Assembly: GCA_027482185.1 (NCBI GenBank)
Contig: JAIXWF010000013.1
Location: 1,674,001 to 1,738,000, forward strand
Length of the DNA: 64,000 nucleotides
DNA from: Opitutaceae bacterium
Lineage (GTDB): Bacteria; Verrucomicrobiota; Verrucomicrobiia; Opitutales; Opitutaceae
Direction of reading: 5' to 3'
How positions within the stretch are numbered: position 1 is the stretch's first letter; each line of letters starts with the position of its first letter. The translations under genes and the position numbers were made by a program. This document shows positions 8,204 to 17,700 of this stretch, piece by piece. The notes under the pieces were generated by a model. The model did no database searches and was not told where the DNA came from. It saw only the letters and a list, made by a program, of their open reading frames with translations.

Positions 8204-9631
8204 TTACGCCGCGCCTGTCAGCGCGTCGAGCATGGCTTTGAACTTGAGCTCCGTCTCGCCGAATTCCTTCTCCGGCGTGGAGCCCGCGACGATGCCCGCC
8301 CCCGCGTAGACCCGGGCCTTGCGGCCCTCGACCAACGCGGAGCGGATGCCCACGAAAAACTCGCCGCCGCCGCGCGCGTTGAGCCAGCCCAGCGCGCCGG
8401 CGTACAGGCCGCGGGGAAAACCTTCGAGTTCCCGGATCCGCGCAATGGCCGCGGCGCGCGGGTTGCCCCCGACGGCCGGCGTCGGGTGCATGGCGCCGAG
8501 CACGTCGAGCACGCGGACGCCGTCCGGCAACGCGGCCGTCACCGGCGTATCCAGATGCTGGACATTCGCGAGGCGGCGGATCTGCGGCGCGGGCGGAAAC
8601 TCCGGGACGAGGCCGAGCGGCGCCAGCCGGCGGACGATGTCGTCGAGCACCTGCCGTTGCTCGCGCAGGTCCTTTTCGCTGCGCAGCAACGCCGCCGCGA
8701 GGGCGGCGTCCTCGCTCGCGGAGGCGCCGCGGCGGATCGAACCGGCGAGCGCCTCGGTTTCAAGCCGGCCCTTGCTCACGCGCACGAGCCGCTCGGGGCT
8801 GGCGCCGATGAAACTGGGTCCCTGCCCGCGCGCGAAGGAGAAAGCGTAGCAGTTCGGGAAACGCTGGCGCAGCCCGTTGAGCATGCGCAGCGGATGCAGC
8901 GGCCGGTCGGATTCGAGGTCCTGCGCGCGGGCGAGGACGATCTTCTGGAATTCCCCCGCCGCAATGTGTTCCAGGGCCCGGCCGACGGCCGCGCGGTAGT
9001 CGCCGGCCTCGGCGGAACGGAACTGTTCTGGCGCGGTCCGCGCGCCCTCCGCGGCCGGGGCTTCGTGGTACGCGAAGCCGCGGAACTTGCCGTGCGCCCG
9101 CCAGACGCGCTCGGCGAGCGCGCCGAGGTCGGCGTCGCGGGTGACGAGCAGATTGGCCACGGCGACGGTCTTCGTGCCCGCGAGCGCGACCTGCCAGCGC
9201 GGCACGAAGGCGAAGGCGCCGGGAAACGGCTCGCCCGTTTCCGTGGTCTCGGCAAACGCGAACCCGGCGAACGCGTGCGGCCCGCCGAAGGGCGCGTCGA
9301 CCGCGCCGACCGCGATGGTGTGCGCGAGCACGTCGTCGAACCAACGCTGCACCGTCGCGAAACGGTCCGGGCCGGAGGCCTCGCAGGCGACGGCCGTTTC
9401 CGCGCCGGCAATCGCCGTCGCGAGCTCGGGCCGCTCGGTGTAGAAATGCGGCTGGCCGGGTTCGAAGATCGACTCGAGCACGGCGAGCGGATCGAGCGCG
9501 TCGACCGCGAGCGAGATGCTGACCAGTTTGTCGTGGCCGTCCTGCCGCGCCGCCGCCTGGCAACCCGCGAGAAAATCCCGCAGGGCCGCGGGCGAGGCCT
9601 GGGCCACGGGATCGAGCGGCAGGATTTTCAT
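8204..9631 (-). CDS. menF: Isochorismate synthase
   Basis: Converts chorismate to isochorismate, feeding MenD. The 475-residue protein has a variable N-terminal half and the conserved chorismate-binding C-terminal half: KIVLARAQ, the FIGASPERLV segment, ETEALAGSIRRG, HPTPAVGG and the Mg2+-binding GIRSALVEG...GAGIVAGSTPEKE. This motif set could also fit a salicylate synthase or anthranilate synthase component I, but the tight linkage to menD (12-base gap) supports MenF. The start at 9631 (MKILPLDPVAQ) follows the metG stop by 31 bases. Confidence 0.92.
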   Translation of the reverse strand: MKILPLDPVAQASPAALRDFLAGCQAAARQDGHDKLVSISLAVDALDPLAVLESIFEPGQPHFYTERPELATAIAGAETAVACEASGPDRFATVQRWFDDVLAHTIAVGAVDAPFGGPHAFAGFAFAETTETGEPFPGAFAFVPRWQVALAGTKTVAVANLLVTRDADLGALAERVWRAHGKFRGFAYHEAPAAEGARTAPEQFRSAEAGDYRAAVGRALEHIAAGEFQKIVLARAQDLESDRPLHPLRMLNGLRQRFPNCYAFSFARGQGPSFIGASPERLVRVSKGRLETEALAGSIRRGASASEDAALAAALLRSEKDLREQRQVLDDIVRRLAPLGLVPEFPPAPQIRRLANVQHLDTPVTAALPDGVRVLDVLGAMHPTPAVGGNPRAAAIARIRELEGFPRGLYAGALGWLNARGGGEFFVGIRSALVEGRKARVYAGAGIVAGSTPEKEFGETELKFKAMLDALTGAA

Positions 9632-9662
9632 GCGGGCGACGCGGCGGCCGGGCGGGCGGAAC

Positions 9663-11216
9663 TCAGGCCGGCTTGGCGGCCGGGGCTTTGTCCTTTTCCG
9701 GCGGCGCGGGGCGCGGGAAGAGCACGAGCGCGGCCGCGACCTGTTTGCCGGCGAGGCGGCCGTCCCAGTTCAATTCGTCGCGCCAGACCGGGCCGGGCGT
9801 GTAGCCGAGCACGGCGTTGATCTTCTCGGTGGTCGTCGGGGTGACGTGCCGGATGATCGCGACCGCGAGGCGCAGCGCCTCGGCCATCGTGGCGAGGGAG
9901 GTGCGCAGCAGGGCCTGATCGGCGGGCTCCGCCGATTTGCCGAGTTTCCACGGCGCACGTTTCTCGATGTAGGCGTTGGTCTCGGTAAGAAACTGCATCG
10001 CGCGCTCCAGCGCGGTGTGGAACTGGAAGCCTTCGCAGAGCGGAATGAATTCGTCGCGGGTGCGGTTCCACAGCGCCTTCAGGTCGCGCTCGAGGTCCTG
10101 GTCCGCCTCCGCGGCCGGCACGGTGCCGGCGGCAAACCGCGTCGTCATGTTGAGCGTGCGGTTGACGAGGTTGCCCAGATTGTTCGCGAGCTCGCTGTTG
10201 TAGCGCACGAGGAATTGCTCGCGCGTGAAGTCGCTGTCCTGGCCGACGTTCATCTCGCGGATCAGGAAGTAGCGGAAGGCGTCGGGACCGAACTCGGTCA
10301 CGAGGTCGAGCGGGTTGAGCCCGCTGCCCGTGCTCTTGGACATCTTGGCGCCGCGCGTCATCCACCAGCCGTGGGCGATGATGCCTTCGGGCAGCGGGAT
10401 GCCCGCCGCCTTCAGCATGATCGGCCAGTACACGGCGTGCGGCGGGACGAGGATGTCCTTGCCGATGACGTGCCACGTCGCCGGCCACTGGCCGGTATCG
10501 GCGACCGCGGAGTAGTAGTTTACCAACGCGTCGAACCAGACGTACGTCACGTAGCCGGGGTCGAACGGCAGCGGGATGCCCCACTCCAAACGTTCCTTCG
10601 GGCGCGAGATGCAGAGATCGTTGAGCGGCTCCTTGAGGAATTCGAGGACCTGGGACTGGCGGTACTTCGGAAAAACGAAGTTCTCGTTCTTCGTCAGAAA
10701 CTCCACCAGCCACGGCTGGTACTGCTTCAGTTTGAAGAAGTAGTTCGTCTCCGTGATCTCGGTCACTTCGCCGAAGATCTCGGGCCAGGTACCGTCGGGG
10801 TTGCGGTCCTTCTCCTGGAGAAACTGTTCCTGCCGCGTCGAATAGAAGCCGCGGTATTCGTTTTTGTAGATGTCGCCCTGGTCGTAGAGGCGCTGGAGGA
10901 TTCCGCAGACGACGCGCTTGTGCCGCTCCTCGGTGGTGCGGATGAAGTCGTCGTTGGAGATCGTCAGCTTCGGCAGCAGGGCGCGAAACTCGGCGGAAAT
11001 CTCGTCGACAAATTGCTGCGGCGGCACGCCGCGTTTGCGCGCGCTGGCCTGGACCTTCTGGCCGTGTTCGTCGGTGCCGGTGAGGAAATGGACCTTGTCC
11101 CCCATCTGCCGCCGGAACCGGGCAATGACGTCCGTCAGCACCTTTTCGTAGGCATGGCCCAGGTGCGGCGAACCGTTCGCGTAGTCGATGGCGGTCGTGA
11201 TGTAGAATGACTTCAT
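9663..11216 (-). CDS. metG: Methionyl-tRNA synthetase (zinc-less type)
   Basis: Charges tRNA-Met with methionine. The 517-residue protein has the class I signature HLGH (in SPHLGHAYEK, residues ~17-20) and KMSKS (in GAKMSKSTG), plus the alpha-helical anticodon domain with ELANNLGNLVNR. The connective domain that often holds one or two Cys4 zinc knuckles is present as GFYSTRQEQFLQEKD followed by TWPEIFGEV but contains no cysteine, so it resembles mitochondrial-type, zinc-free enzymes. There is no C-terminal tRNA-binding (Arc1p/EMAP-like) extension, only a short Pro/Lys tail. The start at 11216 (MKSFYITTAID) is the standard one; the long frame upstream is a shadow of the kinase gene. Likely first gene of metG-menF-menD. 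Confidence 0.95.
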   Translation of the reverse strand: MKSFYITTAIDYANGSPHLGHAYEKVLTDVIARFRRQMGDKVHFLTGTDEHGQKVQASARKRGVPPQQFVDEISAEFRALLPKLTISNDDFIRTTEERHKRVVCGILQRLYDQGDIYKNEYRGFYSTRQEQFLQEKDRNPDGTWPEIFGEVTEITETNYFFKLKQYQPWLVEFLTKNENFVFPKYRQSQVLEFLKEPLNDLCISRPKERLEWGIPLPFDPGYVTYVWFDALVNYYSAVADTGQWPATWHVIGKDILVPPHAVYWPIMLKAAGIPLPEGIIAHGWWMTRGAKMSKSTGSGLNPLDLVTEFGPDAFRYFLIREMNVGQDSDFTREQFLVRYNSELANNLGNLVNRTLNMTTRFAAGTVPAAEADQDLERDLKALWNRTRDEFIPLCEGFQFHTALERAMQFLTETNAYIEKRAPWKLGKSAEPADQALLRTSLATMAEALRLAVAIIRHVTPTTTEKINAVLGYTPGPVWRDELNWDGRLAGKQVAAALVLFPRPAPPEKDKAPAAKPA

Positions 11217-11354
11217 GAATCGGGTCGGCGAACCAAACGCGCCCCGGCCCAAATGTCGAAAGATTTGGCGGGCCCCGGACCGCGGGTCGGCGGCAGCGCC
11301 GCACCAAAGCTTTGACGCCCTGTACCGGCCGGGCAGCGTGCCGGGGTCCGCCGT

Positions 11355-12407
11355 ATGACTCCCCTGCCGCGCATTCTCGCCATGGCCCTGCTGCTGGTGC
11401 TGGCCGCGCTGCTCGCGACGCTCGCCGCGCCGCATTTTTCCCGTTCGCGGCCGGACCCGGCCGCGACTCCCTCGGCCGGCGGCGTCCGCCCGGCCGCCGC
11501 CGCGAAACCCGCGCAACTCGCCGGGCTGGCCGGCCGCGTCAGCCTCGGCATCGCCGCCGTCGCCCTCGGGCTTTCGATCCTCCTTGTGTTCACGGTCGCG
11601 CTCCGGCCCGGCCGGGCGCCGGAGACGAAGGCGCCGTTCGCCGACGTGCGCACCGAAATGAACACGTTGACCCGGCTCGCGGAATCGACCGCCGCGCAGG
11701 GCGAGGAACTCAGCCGCGAACGCGACGTCCGCCGCCGCGCCGAGGAAGATGCCAACTTCAAACAGGTTCTCCTCGCCCAATCCCTCGAGGAGAAAATCCG
11801 GCTCGGGCGCGATCTGCACGACGGCATCATCCAGTCGCTTTACGCCGTCGGTCTCACGCTCGAAACCGCCCGCGTCCTCGTGCACAAGGATCCCGCCGAG
11901 GCCGACCGCAAACTCGAGCAGGCCCGCGCCGCGATCAACGCCAGCATCCGCGATGTCCGCGCCTACATCACCGGCCTCGGGCCCGAGAACCTGCGCCGCG
12001 CCGGCTTCGCCCACGCCGTCGATACCCTGCTGGCCGAGTTGCAGGCCGGCCGGGAAACGCGTTTCGACGTCAAGATCGACGAGCACGCCGCCGCGTTGCT
12101 CTCCGCGGAGCAAAGTCTCCAGGCCCTGCAAATCGCGCGCGAGGCCGTCAGCAACGCGCTCCGCCACGGCGGCGCCTCGCTCGTCACGCTGCGCCTGCAC
12201 CACAGCGACCAGGAGGTGTGCCTGCTGGTGCAGGACAACGGCATCGGCTTCGACGCCGCCTCCCGCCGCGACGGCGGCCACGGTCTCAACAACATGCATG
12301 CGCGCGCCGAGCGCCTCGGCGCCGCCCTCAAGATCACGAGCCGGCCCGGCGAAGGCGCGCGCGTCATTGCCACCGTGCCCGTGGTGCCTCCTGCTTCCGC
12401 CTCATGA
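11355..12407 (+). CDS. NarX/DesK-type sensor histidine kinase
   Basis: A 350-residue membrane kinase. Two hydrophobic segments (residues ~7-26 and ~60-82) enclose a small Ala/Pro-rich outer loop too short for a large sensor domain. A coiled-coil region (~95-145) leads to the HisKA_3 dimerisation helix with the phospho-acceptor His155 in LGRDLHDGIIQSL. The HATPase domain follows with EAVSNALRHG (N box), DNGIGFD (G1) and GGHGLNNMHARAE (G2). Its stop overlaps the start of the response regulator (ATGA), so they form one operon and a cognate pair. The signal is unknown; the short loop suggests sensing within the membrane or through a partner. Confidence 0.9.
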   Translation: MTPLPRILAMALLLVLAALLATLAAPHFSRSRPDPAATPSAGGVRPAAAAKPAQLAGLAGRVSLGIAAVALGLSILLVFTVALRPGRAPETKAPFADVRTEMNTLTRLAESTAAQGEELSRERDVRRRAEEDANFKQVLLAQSLEEKIRLGRDLHDGIIQSLYAVGLTLETARVLVHKDPAEADRKLEQARAAINASIRDVRAYITGLGPENLRRAGFAHAVDTLLAELQAGRETRFDVKIDEHAAALLSAEQSLQALQIAREAVSNALRHGGASLVTLRLHHSDQEVCLLVQDNGIGFDAASRRDGGHGLNNMHARAERLGAALKITSRPGEGARVIATVPVVPPASAS

Positions 12408-13063
12408 CCGCCCCCGCTCCCGCCCCGCGCCTGCGCGTCGTCCTCGTCGACGACAGTGAAGTTGTCCGCGTCGGGTTGCGCGCCCTGCTCGGGACGGATC
12501 CGACCATCGAGATCGCGGGCGAAGGTGCCACCGTCGCCCAGGCCTACGAGATTTGCTCCCGCGAGCAGCCGGCGCTTGTGCTCCTCGATCTGCGCCTGCC
12601 CGACGGCTCCGGGATCGAGGCCTGCCGCCAATTGCTCCGGCAGTGGCCCGAATTGCGCGTGCTGATCCTCACGTCCAATTCCGACGAGACCAGCGTCGAC
12701 GAGGCGATCCGCGCCGGCGCGCACGGCTACCTGCTCAAGGAAGTCGACGGCCGCGGTCTGTTGACCGCGGTCCACGATGTCGCGGCGGGCAAGTCGATCC
12801 TCGATCCGGCCATCACCGCCCGCGTCATGCAGATCGTGAAGTCCGGGGGCGGCGATGCCCGCCACGCCTTCGCCTCCCTGTCGCCGCAGGAAAAACGCGT
12901 GCTCGCCCTCATCGCCGAGGGCTGCACGAACAAGGAAGTGGGCGTGAGGCTCAACCTCAGCGAGAAGACGGTGAAAAACTACCTCAGCACGGTGTTCGAG
13001 AAACTGCACGTGTCGCGCCGCGCCGAGGCGGCCGTGATCTACACGCAGGAACAGCGCCGCTGA
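12404..13063 (+). CDS. NarL/FixJ-family response regulator
   Basis: A 219-residue DNA-binding regulator paired with the kinase just upstream (4-base overlap). The receiver domain has the acidic pair Asp16-Asp17, phospho-acceptor Asp62 in LVLLDLRLPDGSG, the conserved Thr/Ser in ILTSN and Lys in YLLKEVDG. The C-terminal LuxR-type helix-turn-helix (~residues 150-215) reads LSPQEKRVLALIAEGCTNKE followed by LSEKTVKNYLSTVFEKL. All phosphorylation residues are present, so it should be active. Targets are unknown; the genes directly downstream (permease and zinc-ribbon protein) are candidates by position only. Confidence 0.93.
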   Translation: MTAPAPAPRLRVVLVDDSEVVRVGLRALLGTDPTIEIAGEGATVAQAYEICSREQPALVLLDLRLPDGSGIEACRQLLRQWPELRVLILTSNSDETSVDEAIRAGAHGYLLKEVDGRGLLTAVHDVAAGKSILDPAITARVMQIVKSGGGDARHAFASLSPQEKRVLALIAEGCTNKEVGVRLNLSEKTVKNYLSTVFEKLHVSRRAEAAVIYTQEQRR

Positions 13064-13179
13064 GGGCGCCGGCCCACGGGGTTGGATTCGGCTTTCGCGT
13101 TTCCGAAACCCAAATCCGGACTGGCCAAGCCGGCGGCGCTCTTGTCCGCTGGGCCCCGTCCGACCGACACCGTTTCCGC

Positions 13180-14319
13180 GTGCCCGAACCCACTCCACCG
13201 ATCCTCAACGAAAGCCAGCGCCGCATCGTCGGCTCCGCGCTGACCCTCGCGGCGTTTCTCGTCTCGATCGTCCTCGTCATCGCCATCGTTCTCGTCCTCG
13301 GACGCACGCTGGCGTTTTTCTCGGGCGTGCTCTGGCCCTTGGCTGTGGCCGGCGTGCTCGCCCTGATTTTGCGTCCCCTCCTGGTCAAGATCGAGACCGG
13401 CTTCAAGCTGCGGCGCATCACCTCCGTCGTGCTGCTCTACGGTGTCTTTGTTCTGGCGGTGTGCGGCGGCGTGATCCTGCTCGTCCCGCCGCTCGCGGAG
13501 CAATTGATCGATTTCATCGGCTACGTGCCGACGGTGTACGACAACGCGTCCGCGTATGTGACGCAGCACTACCCGCAGTGGATTGAGTTCGGGAAACGGC
13601 AGCTGGCCAACCCGACGATCCGCGGCTTGGCCGATTCCGTCGCGGCCGAAGCCAAGACGATCCTCAGCCACGCCGCCCCTTCCCTGCGCGCGGCTTTCGG
13701 CGGCGTGATCGACGTGTTCGCGTTCCTCACCCACCTCGCGATCATCCCCGTCTATCTGTTCTTCTTCCTGCTCGCGCGAGGATTCTCGACCCGCGAGCTC
13801 GGCAAACAGCTGCCGTTTCTCAAACCGGGCGTGCGCGACGACGTCGTCTTCCTCGTCTCGGAATTCGTCTCGATCATCGAGTCGTTCTTCCGCGGCCAGA
13901 TCTTGATCGGCCTCTGCATGGGCGTGCTGCTCGGCATCGGGTTCACCGCCGTCGGCCTCAAGTTCGGTTTCGTGCTCGGACTCGTGCTCGGACTGCTGAA
14001 CGTCGTGCCCTACCTCGGTTCGATCCTCGGCATCGCGGTCACGCTGCCGCTGGCGTTTTTCCAACCCGGCGGCGGCTGGCACCTCATCGGCCTGGTGCTC
14101 CTGGTGAAGGTCGCCGTCCAGTGCATCGAAGGCTGGTACCTCACGCCCAAGATCATGGGCGCGCACACGGGCCTCCATCCGGTCGTGATCATTGTCGCGG
14201 TGTTCTTCTGGGGCACGGCGTTCGGCGGCGTGCTCGGCATGCTGCTGGCGGTGCCGCTGACGGCGTTCTTCGTCACGGCCTGGCGCCTCGCGAAGCGCAA
14301 ATATTTCCGGTCGGAGTAA
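13180..14319 (+). CDS. AI-2E family transporter (PerM/UPF0118)
   Basis: A 379-residue inner-membrane protein with about eight hydrophobic segments: a cluster near the N-terminus, a ~130-residue mostly soluble part after the third segment, and a C-terminal cluster containing GLLNVVPYLGSILG and the signature EGWYLTPKIMG. Members have been linked to AI-2 export or Na+/H+ antiport; the substrate here cannot be inferred. The start is set at the GTG at 13180 (VPEPTPPILNESQRR), because no ATG lies between the previous gene and the first membrane segment. Its TAA overlaps the ATG of the zinc-ribbon gene (TAATG), so the two are translationally coupled. Confidence 0.85.
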   Translation: MPEPTPPILNESQRRIVGSALTLAAFLVSIVLVIAIVLVLGRTLAFFSGVLWPLAVAGVLALILRPLLVKIETGFKLRRITSVVLLYGVFVLAVCGGVILLVPPLAEQLIDFIGYVPTVYDNASAYVTQHYPQWIEFGKRQLANPTIRGLADSVAAEAKTILSHAAPSLRAAFGGVIDVFAFLTHLAIIPVYLFFFLLARGFSTRELGKQLPFLKPGVRDDVVFLVSEFVSIIESFFRGQILIGLCMGVLLGIGFTAVGLKFGFVLGLVLGLLNVVPYLGSILGIAVTLPLAFFQPGGGWHLIGLVLLVKVAVQCIEGWYLTPKIMGAHTGLHPVVIIVAVFFWGTAFGGVLGMLLAVPLTAFFVTAWRLAKRKYFRSE

Positions 14320-14675
14320 TGGGCACGCCCGCGAAACCGCCGCCCGAGTGCGCGCAATGCGGCACGGCGATTCCCCCGCGCGCCAAGGCCTGCCCGGAAT
14401 GCGGCGCGGACGAACGAACCGGTTGGCGGGAAACGGATCCCTACGACGGACTCGATTTGCCGGAGTCGGCCTTTCGCGACGATGACGCCGAAGCGACGTC
14501 CGCGAAACGCCCCGCGCCGCAGGTCAACGGCCTCGCGTGGTACTGGTGGCTGGCCGCGGCGCTGTTGCTCGCGCTGCTGGTCCTCGGCGCGGCGGGCGGC
14601 CTTCGCGCGGCGGGCCCGGGAGCATGTATCCGCCCGCTTTCAGAGGGAAGCCCAGCGCTGAAAGCTGAAGGCTGA
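14319..14675 (+). CDS. Zinc-ribbon membrane protein with a repeat-derived C-terminus
   Basis: A 118-residue protein. The N-terminal zinc ribbon has two CxxC pairs (CAQCGTAIPPRAKACPECG, residues ~11-29). An acidic linker follows, then one hydrophobic segment (WYWWLAAALLLALLVLGAAG, ~75-94). The start overlaps the permease stop. The last ~12 residues and the stop codon are encoded by sequence of the CTGAAAGCTGAAGGCTGAGA type (14656-14682), which resembles the intergenic repeat family, so the native C-terminus was probably replaced by a repeat insertion. Function unknown; probably membrane-anchored with the zinc ribbon in the cytosol. Confidence 0.7.
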   Translation: MGTPAKPPPECAQCGTAIPPRAKACPECGADERTGWRETDPYDGLDLPESAFRDDDAEATSAKRPAPQVNGLAWYWWLAAALLLALLVLGAAGGLRAAGPGACIRPLSEGSPALKAEG

Positions 14676-14712
14676 GAGCTGATCGCGCGACGCGTTGCGG
14701 CGCCGATTCGGA

Positions 14713-17700
14713 TCAGAACGTGCCCTTGACGCCGAAGGTCCAGAGCGAGCCGTAGCGTTCGCGGAAACGCAGCCGGGCGAGGCCGGGCGTGTTGGGTCCG
14801 ACGGTGGCGCCGTCGTTCGGCACGTCGCCCACGTTGCGCAGGTTGGCGAACACCGCGAGCGTCCGCCAGAAGGTGTACTCGCCGAGCACGTCGACCGTGT
14901 TGCGCGCGGGCGTGTAGTTGTAGGTTTCGGCTTCGATGCCCGTGCCGGTCACGAGGCCGAGGCGCTGGGCCGCGCGGAAGCTGACGTTCACGCGCACGCT
15001 GTAGCGCGGCCGCGTCAGGCTGACGCCCCACGAACCGCTGTAGGGAATGTCGTTGAAGCCGAGGGCGCCGATCTGCTTCCCGCTCGTGCGCCGCGAGCTG
15101 TAGTTGCCGAAGACCTGGACCCCGCGCGCCCACGGCGGCAAAAACGTGAGCGCCTGTTTGTAGCTGGCGTCCCACCCTTCCATGCGGATGCCGCCGGACA
15201 AATTGTACTGCGTGGCCACCTCGTAGGCGCCGTATTGGTCCGGATCGAGGCCGTAGAGCCCGAGGAATTCGTCCGACGGCAAAAACACCGTTTGCCCGAA
15301 GAAATTCCGGTAGTCGCGGCGGAACACGCCGACGGCGAACTGCCCGACACCGCTGAAATAATACTCGAGGCGGACCTTGGTCGACGTCGCCGTCCACGGT
15401 TTGATCGCGGCGTTGTTGAGCGAGATGCGGTTGCCCGGGCTCGGGAGGTTGTCGGTGTTGGGCAGCGAGACGCCGCCGGTGTATTGGTCGAAGTCGGGCC
15501 GGCCGATCGAGGTCGAGACGGCGGCGCGGGCGATGAGGTTTTCGCGCAGGTTGTAGCTCGCGTTGAGACTCGGGAAGAGGCGCAGGTACTCTTTTTCCAC
15601 GCGGGCCGCGCGCGGGAGCAGCGTGAGCTGCGAAATCTCAAGGGCGTTGGCGGTGATCGCCACGGGGCGGCCCGCGGCGTCGAGGATCGGACGGCCGGAC
15701 GCATCGCGCCGCACGTTGCGGGACAGGTCGGTCAGCGGGCCCTCGGCTTCGATGTTGGTCTGTTCGGCGCGCACGCCCCCGACGAGGAGCAATCGGCGGC
15801 TGAAGAACGAAGCATCGGCCCGGACGTACGCCGAAGAAACGGCTTCGCGCGCGTGCTTCGAACCGCTGGCGAGCGCGCGGTAGTTGGCATTGGCGTCGAG
15901 GGTGAACTCGCCGGGATTGGCTTTGAAGTAGTCGAACGTCGATTTGTAGTCGGCGAATTCGAAGGTGCCGAAACCGTACGGTCCCTGCTTCCGCGCGATC
16001 GTGGTGTCGAGAAACGGCGCGGCGCTGCCGGGCACGTTGCTCCCGCGGTACGTCCAGGAATAGGCGCCGGCATTCACGTCGCGGTCCGATTGCCGGAAAT
16101 CCAACCCGGTCCGCAGCGTGAGGGGCACCGCGCCGTGGAAGTCGCGGCGGGCGTTGCCGAAGGCGCTGAAGTTGACGTCGGAGGAGCGCTGCGGGTTGTC
16201 CGTGACGGTGGTGAGCGAGTAGCTCGAAAGTTTGAACGGATCGACGGCCGCGCGGGTGGCGTTGTCGACGACGGTGATGACGCCGGGCCGGGTATCGATG
16301 ATGCGGTCGAAACCGATCGTTACGCCGGCGCGGCGCGAGGTGATGCCGAGCAACTGTCCCTTGTCCGTGCTGCGGATCGCGTTTTTGCCGTAGGCGCGGC
16401 CGGTGCCGGCATCCAGTTTCCAGACCGGACCGTCGTGCCGCCAATTCAATGTCGGCATGTAGGTGCGGTTCTCGCGCACGCGGCCGTTGCCGCTGCTGGT
16501 GACGATCGTGCCGGCGCCGGCCACGCCCTGGACAAAGGTCGGGGAAAAGGTGCCCGCGACGATTTGGTTCGGGGCGAACTGGATGTTCCGCGTCGCCGTC
16601 CAACCGTCGAAGGACGAATACTGGTAGGACAGCGAAACCCGGTCGTAGCGCGACAGCTTGAAGTCGAAGGTGAGCCCGAGCGAATCGCGGGAAGATTCTT
16701 TCGGCGCATCCTGCACCGTGTAGGCGGAGAGGTAGGGCCGGTCGGGCGTCGTGTGCGGGAAGGCCGCGCCGTTGGTGGCCGCGCTGACACCGCGCCACGT
16801 GTTCGTGTGGCCGACCTGGTGGGAATACTGCGTCGAGTAGCCGGTCGCGACGGAGAAGCCGAAGCTGCGGTTCACCGGCACGATCCACGAAAAATCGAAA
16901 CCGGGATGGATGACGCGCCGCGGATCGCGGTAGAGCGACGGGATGTCGCCGGCGCGGATGAAGTCGTCGCGCATCATCAGGTACACGCTGCCGTTGAAGA
17001 CGGGCTTGGTGCGTTCGAACGAGGAACGCGGGACCATGTTCACGGAACCGGCGAGCGCGGAACCGGGCGAATCCGGCGTCGGCGACAGCGAAACCTCGAT
17101 GCGCGAGATGTTGTTGAGATTGAAGAAACCGACTTCGACCGCACGGCCCGTGCCCGTGGGGCTCGAGAGGCTCAGTCCGGCCAGCGTGACGGGCGTGTTG
17201 GCCGCGGGCGCGCCGTCGATCGAGACGGTACGGGCGTCGCCGCCGCTCAGATCGACGGTGAGTCCGGGCAGGTAGCGGAGAAACTCCGCGACGTTGCCCT
17301 CGGCCACGGCGCCGAATTCGTCCGTGGAAACGACGTTCTTCACGTTCGGCGCGAAGCGCTGCTCGTTGATCGCGATCGCCGCGCCGGCCATTTCGCGGGA
17401 CTCCCCGACCACGAACGAGCCGAGCTTCACGATCTTGTCGCCGCCGGCCGCCGCGCCGGAATCCGTCGGCGCCAACGAAACGTCTTTCTGCAAAGTCTGG
17501 CCCGCGGCCACGGTCACCGTCTCGAGGTGCGGGGCGAAACCGGTGAAGAACACCCGCAGTTGCACCGGGCCGACGGGCACGCCGCTCAGGCGGTAGACGC
17601 CGTCGGCGTCGGTGAACGTCACCAGCGAAGCGCTCTCGATGCTGACGCGGGCGTTTTCCGCGACGGCACCGTTCAGCGGATTGAACACGCGGCCCTCGAT

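Noticed and set aside
6584-9820. 1078-codon plus-strand frame over menD and menF
   Set aside because: Shadow of two conserved enzymes on the other strand; the translation is low-complexity Arg/Gly/His.
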